From positions 1 to 64,000 of the forward strand of contig NZ_CVTA01000033.1 of NCBI RefSeq assembly GCF_001050035.1: a stretch of 64,000 nt of DNA. Direction: 5' to 3'. Below are positions 20,515 to 28,340 of this stretch, in pieces. Origin of the DNA: Mycolicibacterium komanii. Lineage in GTDB: Bacteria > Actinomycetota > Actinomycetes > Mycobacteriales > Mycobacteriaceae. Within the stretch, counting starts at the first letter, position 1, and every line of letters begins with the position of its first letter. Made by a program: the position numbers and the translations under genes. The notes below the pieces were generated by a model, which saw nothing but the letters and a program-made list of their open reading frames with translations, did no database searches and was not told the DNA's origin.

Positions 20515-21171
20515 TCAGCGAACGCGAAGCTCGGCGATCACCTCGGCGTAGAGCCGCGCCTTGATCGCGCCGAACACCGGGCCCGCCTTGGCGGCCAATG
20601 CCTCGGCTCGGGCGACCGCCGCGTCGACCACCTCGCCTTCGCCTGCGGTGGCCGCGACGATTCCCGCCGCGCGGGCGTCTTCGCCGCCGTACCGCCGGGC
20701 GGTGGTCATCGCCTCGTGTGCGGTCGCGATCGGCAGGCGAGATCGGATGAGGGCGTTCATCCCCGCGGTGAACGGGATCCCGAGGTCGACCTCGGGCAGG
20801 CAGAAGAAGCCGCGATCGGCGCGCATGACGATCTGATCGTGGGCGAGCGCCAGCATCGCGCCACCGGCGAACGCGTGGCCCTGCACCGCGGCGATGATGG
20901 GCGCCGGGAACGCCAACACCCGTGCGAGCAGCGCGTGCACGTCGGCGAGGATGGCCTCGGCGGCATCAGGATTGGCCGCCATGTAGTCGAGGTCGAGCCC
21001 GTTGGAGTAGAACTTGCCGCTGCCCGTGGTCACCACGGCCTTCGGCCCGTCCGCCGCCTCCACCTCGTCGAGTGCCGAGTTTATGGCGGTCAGCCTGTCG
21101 GGGTGGAAGCGGTTCTCGTCTTCGCCGAGGGTCAAGACGTACACCGCGCCGTGCCGTTGAAGGTCAACCAT
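20515..21171 (-). CDS. Enoyl-CoA hydratase/isomerase family protein
   Basis: 218 residues from ATG 21171, short for the crotonase family. The oxyanion-hole segments GSGKFYSNGLDLDYM and AAVQGHAFAGGAMLALAHD are present. The usual catalytic glutamate region reads FFCLPEVDLGIPF, in keeping with delta3,delta2-enoyl-CoA isomerase-like members. Divergent from the FAD oxidase gene with only 34 bp between starts. Role in beta-oxidation is likely; the exact reaction is open. Confidence 0.87.
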   Translation of the reverse strand: MVDLQRHGAVYVLTLGEDENRFHPDRLTAINSALDEVEAADGPKAVVTTGSGKFYSNGLDLDYMAANPDAAEAILADVHALLARVLAFPAPIIAAVQGHAFAGGAMLALAHDQIVMRADRGFFCLPEVDLGIPFTAGMNALIRSRLPIATAHEAMTTARRYGGEDARAAGIVAATAGEGEVVDAAVARAEALAAKAGPVFGAIKARLYAEVIAELRVR

Positions 21172-21205
21172 CAGCCGATTACACCACCTGCTGCAGAATC
21201 GCATC

Positions 21206-22579
21206 GTGACCCCAGTGAACGGCCACGTCTCGCATTGGTTCGTCGAGCCTCCGGAGCCCAGGCCACCGCTGCCCGGCCACCGGGACGCCGACGTGTGCAT
21301 CGTCGGGGCGGGCTACACCGGGCTGTGGACCGCGTACTACCTGAAGAAGGCCGACCCGTCGCTGCGCATCGCGGTGGTCGAAGCGCGGTTCGCCGGCTTC
21401 GGCGCCTCAGGACGCAACGGCGGCTGGCTGTCGGGGCTGGTGCCCGGCGACCGCGACGCGATGGCGCAAAGATATGGTCGCGACCGCGTGCTGGCCTGGC
21501 AGAGGGCGCTGAACGACAGCATCGATGAGGTCATCGCGGTCGCCGATCGTGAGGGAATCGACGCGGGGATCGTCAAGGGCGGAACGGTGGAGATCGCCCG
21601 GAATCGTGCGCAGGCCGGTCGCCTGGCCGCCGAGGTGGAAAGCGAGACCGCCTGGGGAGTCGACGGCGTCGAGCGGCTCTCGGAATCCGAGGTGGCCGAA
21701 CGCATTCGGCTCGACGGTGTGGTCGCGGCTTATCACAACCCGCACTGCGCCCGCATACAGCCCGCCTGGCTGGCCAGGGGGCTGGCGGAGGTGGTGACAC
21801 GGCTCGGGGTCGAGATATACGAGGAGACTCCGGCCGTGAGGATCGCACCCGGACGCGTCGATACGCCGTTCGGTGCCGTCCGTGCGCCGGTCGTGTTGCG
21901 GGCAACCGAGGGTTTCACCGCGGTGCTGCCCGGGCTGCGGCGACGGTGGCTGCCGATGAACAGTTCGATGATCGTGACCGAACCTATCCCCGAACGGGTT
22001 TGGGACACGATCGGCTGGCGCGGATGCGAGACGCTCGGCGACACGGCGCACGGCTTCTTCTATGCGCAGCGCACGGTCGACGACCGCATCGCGATCGGTG
22101 GACGCAGCGTGCCCTATAGGTTCGGGTCGAGAATCGACAGGGACGGGCGGGTGCCGCCGAAGACGATCGCCCACCTGACAGACGTGCTGCACGCGGCGCT
22201 ACCACAGACGCGGGAGGTCCCAATCGCCCATGGGTGGTGCGGTGTGCTGGCGGTGCCGCGCGACTGGACGGCGAGCGTGAGCTTCGACCGGGCAACGGGT
22301 TTGGGTTCCGCCGGCGGATATGTCGGCCACGGCGTCACGGCGACCAATCTGGCCGGTCGCACGCTCACCGAACTCGTCCTCGGCAGGCGAACGCCGTTGA
22401 CTGAGCTGCCGTGGGTCGATCACCGATCGCGCAACTGGGAGCCCGAACCGCTGCGCTGGCTCGGCGTGCGCGGCCTGTACCTCGCGTACAAAGCCGCCGA
22501 TTGGCATGAGTCGCGCGGACGGGCCGCCACGTCACCGATCGCGCGGGTTGCCGACAGGATCGCCGGCCGCTCGCATTAG
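21206..22579 (+). CDS. FAD-dependent amine/D-amino-acid oxidase-type oxidoreductase
   Basis: 457 residues from GTG 21206. FAD dinucleotide motif VCIVGAGYTGLWTAYYL near residue 30, then GFGASGRNGGWLSG, the flavin-contacting loop of the DAO family and typical of gamma-glutamylputrescine oxidoreductase-like proteins. C-terminal GSAGGYVGHGVTATNLAGR is the second FAD-contact region. Oxidises a primary or secondary amine; substrate unknown. Convergent with the HNH endonuclease gene. Confidence 0.87.
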   Translation: MTPVNGHVSHWFVEPPEPRPPLPGHRDADVCIVGAGYTGLWTAYYLKKADPSLRIAVVEARFAGFGASGRNGGWLSGLVPGDRDAMAQRYGRDRVLAWQRALNDSIDEVIAVADREGIDAGIVKGGTVEIARNRAQAGRLAAEVESETAWGVDGVERLSESEVAERIRLDGVVAAYHNPHCARIQPAWLARGLAEVVTRLGVEIYEETPAVRIAPGRVDTPFGAVRAPVVLRATEGFTAVLPGLRRRWLPMNSSMIVTEPIPERVWDTIGWRGCETLGDTAHGFFYAQRTVDDRIAIGGRSVPYRFGSRIDRDGRVPPKTIAHLTDVLHAALPQTREVPIAHGWCGVLAVPRDWTASVSFDRATGLGSAGGYVGHGVTATNLAGRTLTELVLGRRTPLTELPWVDHRSRNWEPEPLRWLGVRGLYLAYKAADWHESRGRAATSPIARVADRIAGRSH

Positions 22580-22591
22580 CCGCTGTCGACC

Positions 22592-24016
22592 TCAGAACGG
22601 TGCAGGGTCGACGTTGCGTGCCCGCTCAGCCTTGATGCGTGCGGCGAACTCGGCTGCGCGAGTGCGTTTTCGCCTCGGCATCTTCGCTGTGCGATTGGTC
22701 GTCGACGGTGCAATGTTCGGCGGCGGTGGGAGGTTGGCGGTGGTGGTGTCCCAGTCGAAGAACAACGTGCTACCGGGCTGGGTCGTATAGGTATGGCCAC
22801 TCGGTGCGGTCCAAATGACCGCCCCGTCCGGGAGCTGGACATCGCGCCAGCCGTCGGGGCCGCCATAGAACGTCTTCATCATGTGATTCTTGCGGCACAG
22901 GCATTTGAGGTTCGACGGATGCGTCGGCCCGAGTGGCCACGGGATGGTGTGGTCGATGTCGCAGAGGTCGGCGGGCACATCGCATCCCGGTGCGCGGCAG
23001 TACATGTCGCGCATGCGGACGAATTCTGCCAGTGCGGCTGAGGGCTGATATCGCGGCTCGGCGACGACGCCGGGCGGCTTGACCGGACGTATCTTCGCGC
23101 CGCGGCTGATCAGCCAGGACAGAAGTGAGGTGGGTAAGGCACCGTGCCCGAGCAAAACCGCGGTGCCCCGCTCCTCCGCTACAGCGGCGTCGGATTCTTT
23201 TGCAACAGCGGCGCTCTCGATCGCAGCCCCGTCGGCGACCACGTGTATCACGACGTTCGACGCCTGCGGACCCGCCGCGGGACACGTCGGCGATCCGCAG
23301 GCACACGCCAGTCGGTCTTGGCCGGCCGCCAATGCGCCGACAGCGTCGGCGCGCCGCTCGCCCATGCTGCGCGGATCGCCGTCGCACACCCCGTTCGTCA
23401 TCTCCTGGAGGCGACGTTCGAGTGCGGCGGCGTCGGTGACCAGCAACCTGCCCCACACCGAAGTGACACCGGCCGGGTCATCCATATCGCCGATGTGAAA
23501 GTCGCGGCTGCGCGCCCGCGTCTGGGTCTCCCGCACCGCGGCCGGGTCGAACCGGTCGACGAGCGCGTCGATCGCGTCGTCGAGCCGCCGCTCGGACAGC
23601 GGGCCCAACCGAGACGCCCGCCGGGCGAGTGCGGTGTCGATCAGCGCCAACGCCTCAGGGTCTTCGACCAGCATGGTGCGGTAGGTGATCGCCGAGACGA
23701 TTCGCGCGCTGAGGCCGCCCCGCTCGAACAAGGCCGCCACCTGCGGCAGCCGTTCGCGCAACGCCTGTGCGATCCGCATCTGACCCGAAGCGCGCCGATG
23801 CCCGACCGTCATCGCCGCACCCACCTCGGCTGCCACCGCATCCCACGGATCGAACGCGTTCCGATTGCGATCGTCGTCGTCGCACACCTTGCGCCGGACC
23901 AACTCCGCGATTGCCGCGAGCCGGCGCGCCGCCGCCGCGGCCTCCGCACGAGCCCCCTCCGCGATGGCGGCGACGAGCGCGGCGTCCTCGACGTCCGCGA
24001 ACTGCGCTCCGAACAT
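22592..24016 (-). CDS. DUF222 / HNH endonuclease domain protein (13E12 family)
   Basis: 474 residues from ATG 24016. The long N-terminal helical DUF222 domain (EGARAEAAAAARRLAAIAEL onward) is followed by a C-terminal HNH module, CRAPGCDVPADLCDIDHTIPW then NLKCLCRKNHMMKTF, with paired cysteines for zinc. The family is expanded in mycobacteria as the 13E12 repeat proteins. A metal-dependent nuclease is expected; its biological role is unknown. The DUF427 gene is divergent, 70 bp away. Confidence 0.87.
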   Translation of the reverse strand: MFGAQFADVEDAALVAAIAEGARAEAAAAARRLAAIAELVRRKVCDDDDRNRNAFDPWDAVAAEVGAAMTVGHRRASGQMRIAQALRERLPQVAALFERGGLSARIVSAITYRTMLVEDPEALALIDTALARRASRLGPLSERRLDDAIDALVDRFDPAAVRETQTRARSRDFHIGDMDDPAGVTSVWGRLLVTDAAALERRLQEMTNGVCDGDPRSMGERRADAVGALAAGQDRLACACGSPTCPAAGPQASNVVIHVVADGAAIESAAVAKESDAAVAEERGTAVLLGHGALPTSLLSWLISRGAKIRPVKPPGVVAEPRYQPSAALAEFVRMRDMYCRAPGCDVPADLCDIDHTIPWPLGPTHPSNLKCLCRKNHMMKTFYGGPDGWRDVQLPDGAVIWTAPSGHTYTTQPGSTLFFDWDTTTANLPPPPNIAPSTTNRTAKMPRRKRTRAAEFAARIKAERARNVDPAPF

Positions 24017-24086
24017 GTGTTCGACTATGTCACGACCCTCTGACAAGTCCGGAATCCGAAGCAGCCCCCTGCGCGTTGGTGATGAC

Positions 24087-24464
24087 ATGAGCGATCGACC
24101 CGTACTCGAACCCACCGCTGAGCACCCCATCACCGTCGAGCCGACCGGCAGACACGTCACCGTCCGGGTGAACGGCGAGGTCGTCGCCGACACCGATCGG
24201 GCGCTGACGCTGCAGGAGTCGACATATCCGGCCGTGCAGTACATCCCGCTCGCCGACGTCGCGGACAAGCTCCGGCCCAGCGACACCCAAACGTACTGTC
24301 CCTTCAAGGGCGACGCCAGTTATTACCACCTCGTGACCGGCGACGGCGCCACCGTCGAGGACGCCATCTGGACCTACGAGAAGCCCTATCCGGCCGTCGG
24401 CGCGATCGCCGGACACGTCGCCTTCTATCCGGACAAGGCGGAGATCATCGTCGTTGGGGCATGA
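24087..24464 (+). CDS. DUF427 family protein (Rv0140-like)
   Basis: 125 residues from ATG 24087. VTVRVNGEVVADTDRALTLQEST, YIPLADV and TYCPFKGDASYYHL are the DUF427 hallmark segments. Family fold is a small beta-rich single domain; function unknown. Position between an Rv0139-like and an Rv0142-like gene supports orthology with Rv0140. Confidence 0.9.
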   Translation: MSDRPVLEPTAEHPITVEPTGRHVTVRVNGEVVADTDRALTLQESTYPAVQYIPLADVADKLRPSDTQTYCPFKGDASYYHLVTGDGATVEDAIWTYEKPYPAVGAIAGHVAFYPDKAEIIVVGA

Positions 24465-24491
24465 TCTGTCGCCCAGGCATAGCCTTGGCCG

Positions 24492-25403
24492 GTGCACACC
24501 TCGGTCAGCGTCGCCTTCGGCGGCCCGGTCAGCCCCGCGCTGACCTTGGTGCCGCTGCGGCGCGGCCGCAAAGACCCGTGCTACTACGACGCTCCGGACG
24601 GCGCGATATGGCGCACCAGCCTGATGCGCAGCGGCCCGGTCACCGCGCGCCTCACCAAGTCCGCACCCAACACCGTCGACTGCGAAGCGTGGGGGCGGGG
24701 CGCGCGCGAGTTCGCCGAGACGCTGCCCGCTCTACTCGGCGCGTACGACGACAGCGCCGGCTTCGCGCCCACCGAACCGACGATCGCCGCCGCGCACCAA
24801 CGCGTACGGCATCTGCGGCTGGGCCGCACCGACCGGGTGCTCGAAGCGCTGATCCCCGCGGTGCTCGAACAACGCGTCTACGGCAAGGACGCCCGTCGCG
24901 CATGGCGGCTGCTCGTCACGCAATACGGCGCCCCCGCGCCCGGACCGGCGCCCGCCCACATGCGCGTCCCTCCGCCCGGCGAGGTCTGGCGCCGCATCCC
25001 GTCGTGGGAGTTCCACCGCGCCAACGTCGATCCGCGCCGTGCGCGCACCGTCGTCGTGTGCGCGCAGCGCGCCGACTCGCTGGAACGGTTGGGCGCCAGG
25101 TCACCGGCCAAGGCCCGCGCCGCGATGGCCTCGCTGCCCGGTGTCGGCGAGTGGACGGCCGCGGAGACCAGCCAGCGTGCGTTCGGCGACGCGGACGCGC
25201 TCTCGGTCGGCGACTACCACCTGGCGAAGATGGTGGGATGGAGCCTGCTGGGGCATCCGATCGACGACCCGGCGATGGTCGAGTTGCTCGAACCGCTTCG
25301 ACCGCACCGCCACCGCGCGGTGCGCCTGCTGGAAGTGAGCGGCCTGGCGGTGCTGCCGCGGTTCGGGCCGCGCATGGCGATCCCGAATCTGATCGAGATG
25401 TGA
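24492..25403 (+). CDS. AlkA-like DNA-3-methyladenine glycosylase (Rv0142-like)
   Basis: 303 residues from GTG 24492. The helix-hairpin-helix LPGVGEWTAAETS near residue 218 and the catalytic Asp in LSVGDYHLAK define an HhH-GPD base-excision glycosylase. N-terminal beta domain resembles AlkA. It should remove alkylated bases from DNA. No methyltransferase partner is adjacent. Precedes dps by 78 bp. Confidence 0.87.
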   Translation: MHTSVSVAFGGPVSPALTLVPLRRGRKDPCYYDAPDGAIWRTSLMRSGPVTARLTKSAPNTVDCEAWGRGAREFAETLPALLGAYDDSAGFAPTEPTIAAAHQRVRHLRLGRTDRVLEALIPAVLEQRVYGKDARRAWRLLVTQYGAPAPGPAPAHMRVPPPGEVWRRIPSWEFHRANVDPRRARTVVVCAQRADSLERLGARSPAKARAAMASLPGVGEWTAAETSQRAFGDADALSVGDYHLAKMVGWSLLGHPIDDPAMVELLEPLRPHRHRAVRLLEVSGLAVLPRFGPRMAIPNLIEM

Positions 25404-25419
25404 CGCCCGCGACGGGGCT

Positions 25420-25445
25420 GATTACCGCACCAATGCATCGGGTAG
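25420..25445 (+). promoter_or_regulatory. SigF-like stress promoter of dps
   Basis: GATT at 25420-25423, a 16-bp spacer and GGGTAG at 25440-25445 approximate the mycobacterial SigF pattern (GtTT-N16-GGGTA). It lies 36 bp before the dps start. Dps of M. smegmatis is known to be transcribed by extracytoplasmic or general stress sigma factors. One -35 base deviates, so confidence is moderate. Confidence 0.5.
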
Positions 25446-25481
25446 TCGAACGGTCGACACTGAGCGTGCAAAGGAGCTTCA

Positions 25482-26045
25482 ATGCCTAGGTCCAATTACA
25501 CAGTCCCCGGAATGACTGACAAAGACGCCACGAAGGTCGCCGAACTTCTGCAGAAGCAGCTGAGCCGGTACAACGACCTACACCTGACCCTCAAGCACAT
25601 CCACTGGAATGTGGTGGGCCCGAACTTCATCGGCGTGCACGAGATGATCGACCCGCAGGTCGAGTTGGTGCGCGGCTATGCCGACGAGGTCGCCGAGCGG
25701 ATCGCCACCCTCGGCTTCTCGCCGAAGGGCACGCCCGGCGCGATCATCGAAGACCGCAGCTGGGATGACTACTCACTCGATCGCGACACAGTGCAGGCTC
25801 ACCTCGCCGCGCTCGACCTGGTCTACGACGGGATCATCGAGGACACGCGTCAGAACATCGAAGAGGCCGAGGACGCCGACCCGGTGACCGAGGACATTCT
25901 GATCGGCCACGCCGCGGAACTGGAGAAGTTCCAGTGGTTCGTCCGTGCGCACCTGGAGAACTCGGGCGGTCAGCTCGCCAACAAGGGTGCGACCACCGAA
26001 AAGGCCGCCGCCAGCCAAGCCAAGAAGAAGGCCCCGGTCAAGTAG
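25482..26045 (+). CDS. dps: Dps, DNA-binding ferritin-like starvation protein (Dps1 type)
   Basis: 187 residues from ATG 25482 behind AAAGGAG. The ferroxidase segment LHLTLKHIHWNVVGPNFIGVHEMIDPQ and the lower EDIL-GHAAELEKFQWFVRAHLE segment closely match M. smegmatis Dps1. A C-terminal lysine-rich tail (AKKKAPVK) probably binds DNA, as in Dps1. Forms a dodecamer that stores iron and shields DNA in stationary phase. It overlaps the convergent chloride-channel gene by 8 bases. Confidence 0.95.
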   Translation: MPRSNYTVPGMTDKDATKVAELLQKQLSRYNDLHLTLKHIHWNVVGPNFIGVHEMIDPQVELVRGYADEVAERIATLGFSPKGTPGAIIEDRSWDDYSLDRDTVQAHLAALDLVYDGIIEDTRQNIEEAEDADPVTEDILIGHAAELEKFQWFVRAHLENSGGQLANKGATTEKAAASQAKKKAPVK

Positions 26046-27462
26046 TCGTTTCAGGCGGACTCGACCGGTCGCCGCCGGCGTCGCGTTCGGCGCGCGCGGC
26101 GTCCCGGTCGAGTCGCTGCGCTTGGTAGATCGACACGTCGGTGCGCGACACCATCATGTAGGCGATTCCGACCGCGACCATCGCGCACGGGATCACCGAG
26201 AACGAGCCGGTCATCTCCGCCACCATGATCATCACGGCCAGTGGCGCATGCGCGACGCTTCCGAAGCACGCCATCATGCCGACGACGACGAAGGTGGCGG
26301 GGCTGTCGGGGATCCCGGGTGCCCCGACGAGATCGCCGAGCCGCCACAGCGCGGCACCGAGGAACGCGCCGACCACCACGCCGGGCCCGAAGATGCCGCC
26401 GGACCCGCCGGTGCCGATCGACAGTGACGTCGCCACGATCTTGGCCAGCGGCAGAATCAGCACGATCCACAGCGGGATCTCCATCAACGTCTCGGTCGTC
26501 GTCGCCTTCTGTGCCCAGCCGTAGCCGCTGGCGAGGATCTGCGGGATCGCCAGCCCCAGCAGCCCGACGGCCAACCCGCCCATCGCGGGCTTGAGCACCT
26601 TGTGGCCGGGCAGTCGCGCGGTCAGTGCGACGGTGCCGTAGAAGATGCGAGCGTAGAGGTATCCGACGCCGGCGGCGATGACGCCGAGCACGATGAACCA
26701 GCTCAGATCGAGCGGGCTGTGGAACCGGTAGTCGGCCGCGACGAATCCGAACAGCGGGTCGAAGCCGAGGATCGAACCGAGCACCGAGTAGGCGGTGGCC
26801 GACGTGATGAAACCCGGTATCAGCGCCTGATAGTCGAAGTCCCGGCGGTAGACGATTGAGGCCGCGAGCACGGCACCGCCCAGTGGGGCACCGAAGATGG
26901 CTCCGATGCCCGAGCCGATGCCCAGCGACACCGCGATCCGGCCGTCGTCGTCGGAAAGGTTCAGCCACTTGGTCAACAGGGATCCGAAGCCCGCCGAGAT
27001 TTGCGCCGCGGGGCCCTCACGGCCACCGGACCCGCCCGATCCGATGGTCAGGGCGCTGGCGATGGTCTTGACGACGATGGCCCGGCCGCGGATGGCGCGG
27101 GGGTTGGTGTGCACGGCCTCGATCGCACTGTCGGTGCCGTGTCCTTCGGCCTCCGGCGCGAACTTCGCGACCAACAACGCCGATACGAGCGCGCCGCCAC
27201 CCGCCACCAGGGGAATGGCCCACGGTCGGTCGAAGCCGGCCGAACCGGGGCCGCCGCCGTCGCCGTCGGGTTTGGGGATGCGGTACCCGGCCAGATCTCC
27301 GAGAAGGAAGTTGCCGGCGTAGTCGAGCGCCAGGTAAAACACCACCGCGCCGAGGCCGGCGATGACGCCGATTGCAATGCCGAGAATCAGCCACTTACGG
27401 ATGTATCCGGATCGACGGATGAAACCGCCGAGGCCGCCGCCGGTTTCACGGGTCTCGGCCAT
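26038..27462 (-). CDS. ClC-family chloride channel/transporter (Rv0143c-like)
   Basis: 474 residues, about 10-12 membrane segments. Selectivity-filter marks SGGREGP (with the gating glutamate), a GSGIGAIFGAPLGG segment and GTGGSGGIFGPGVVVG are present. The first filter motif reads GSGGS rather than GSGIP. No C-terminal CBS domains. Likely a Cl-/H+ antiporter or chloride channel of the inner membrane. Position after Rv0142-like gene supports Rv0143c orthology. Confidence 0.92.
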   Translation of the reverse strand: MAETRETGGGLGGFIRRSGYIRKWLILGIAIGVIAGLGAVVFYLALDYAGNFLLGDLAGYRIPKPDGDGGGPGSAGFDRPWAIPLVAGGGALVSALLVAKFAPEAEGHGTDSAIEAVHTNPRAIRGRAIVVKTIASALTIGSGGSGGREGPAAQISAGFGSLLTKWLNLSDDDGRIAVSLGIGSGIGAIFGAPLGGAVLAASIVYRRDFDYQALIPGFITSATAYSVLGSILGFDPLFGFVAADYRFHSPLDLSWFIVLGVIAAGVGYLYARIFYGTVALTARLPGHKVLKPAMGGLAVGLLGLAIPQILASGYGWAQKATTTETLMEIPLWIVLILPLAKIVATSLSIGTGGSGGIFGPGVVVGAFLGAALWRLGDLVGAPGIPDSPATFVVVGMMACFGSVAHAPLAVMIMVAEMTGSFSVIPCAMVAVGIAYMMVSRTDVSIYQAQRLDRDAARAERDAGGDRSSPPETTT

Positions 27463-27474
27463 GGTCTCCAGATG

Positions 27475-28287
27475 CTAGCGCGAATCTGCGCGGTATGCGG
27501 TCAGTCTCGCGATGAGCGCCGCGGTGCCGCCGGGTCCGACGGCTTGCGCCTCTGCGACGCCCGTCCTGCGACCTACGCGTAAAGCCGTTCCGACATAACG
27601 GGATTCGGTGCCGCTGTGGAAGGGCCGCATGAAATTGACCCGCAGGGAAGACGTGCGCAGCGGTTGGAAGGAACCGTCGGTGTTCAGCGCCGCGGACCCC
27701 ACCAGTTCCAGCGCCATCGCGCTCACCCCGCCGTGCACGATGCCGATCTGATTGTTCAGCACGGCGTCCTCGTCCTGCAGCAGAACCTGGCCCGCACCGC
27801 CGCTCTCGGCGACCCGAACCGACATCCGTTCGGCGAGCGTTCCCGGCGGCAGTGGCCCCACCACGCCCTCGGGGAACGGCGGGATGTCGGGCGACGGGAT
27901 GTAGAACGAGCGCACGGTGGCGGTGGCCAGCACGGTGTCGCGGTGCGAGAGTTCACAGGTCGCCAACGCCACGTCGCTCTTGGCGCCGAACGGTCGCGCG
28001 ACCGCGACCACCGGCACATCCGGTGCGCGCGCGATGATTTCGGTGGCCTCCGGATCGGCCTCCAGGGACAGCTCGCTGGACACCGTCCATTCGTCGTCGG
28101 CCCGGCGGCGATGGTTGACCAGGCCGCACGCGTGGTCGACCAGCATCGCCATGGGCGCAACGGTCGGCGCGCCGGTCAGCGGGTTCACCATGCCGCCCAC
28201 CGGAATCGATGCCACACACCGTCCTGGCTCGTCCTCGGACGTCACGATGCCGAACCGGCCCAACGGGGAGTTCAGTGGATGTGACAT
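27475..28287 (-). CDS. Double-hotdog acyl-CoA thioesterase-like protein
   Basis: 270 residues from ATG 28287. Two hotdog halves are visible: an N-terminal one ending SLEADPEA-EIIARAP and a C-terminal PaaI-type one with NNQIGIVHGGVSAMALELVGSAAL, the usual active-site loop. Predicted acyl-CoA hydrolase; substrate unknown. Divergent from the copper ATPase gene, whose operator lies between them. Confidence 0.82.
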   Translation of the reverse strand: MSHPLNSPLGRFGIVTSEDEPGRCVASIPVGGMVNPLTGAPTVAPMAMLVDHACGLVNHRRRADDEWTVSSELSLEADPEATEIIARAPDVPVVAVARPFGAKSDVALATCELSHRDTVLATATVRSFYIPSPDIPPFPEGVVGPLPPGTLAERMSVRVAESGGAGQVLLQDEDAVLNNQIGIVHGGVSAMALELVGSAALNTDGSFQPLRTSSLRVNFMRPFHSGTESRYVGTALRVGRRTGVAEAQAVGPGGTAALIARLTAYRADSR

Positions 28288-28319
28288 CGGAGTACAGCGT
28301 GACCGACAGGCAGTGGCCA

Positions 28320-28338
28320 TATACCCCTAGGGGGTATA
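28320..28338. promoter_or_regulatory. CsoR/RicR-type copper operator
   Basis: TATACCCCTAGGGGGTATA contains TACCC-N5-GGGTA, the motif described for the mycobacterial Cu(I) repressors RicR and CsoR. TATAAC at 28335-28340 could be the -10 of the ATPase promoter, so repressor binding would block polymerase. It supports copper as the inducer of the adjacent P-type ATPase. Confidence 0.72.
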
Positions 28339-28340
28339 AC

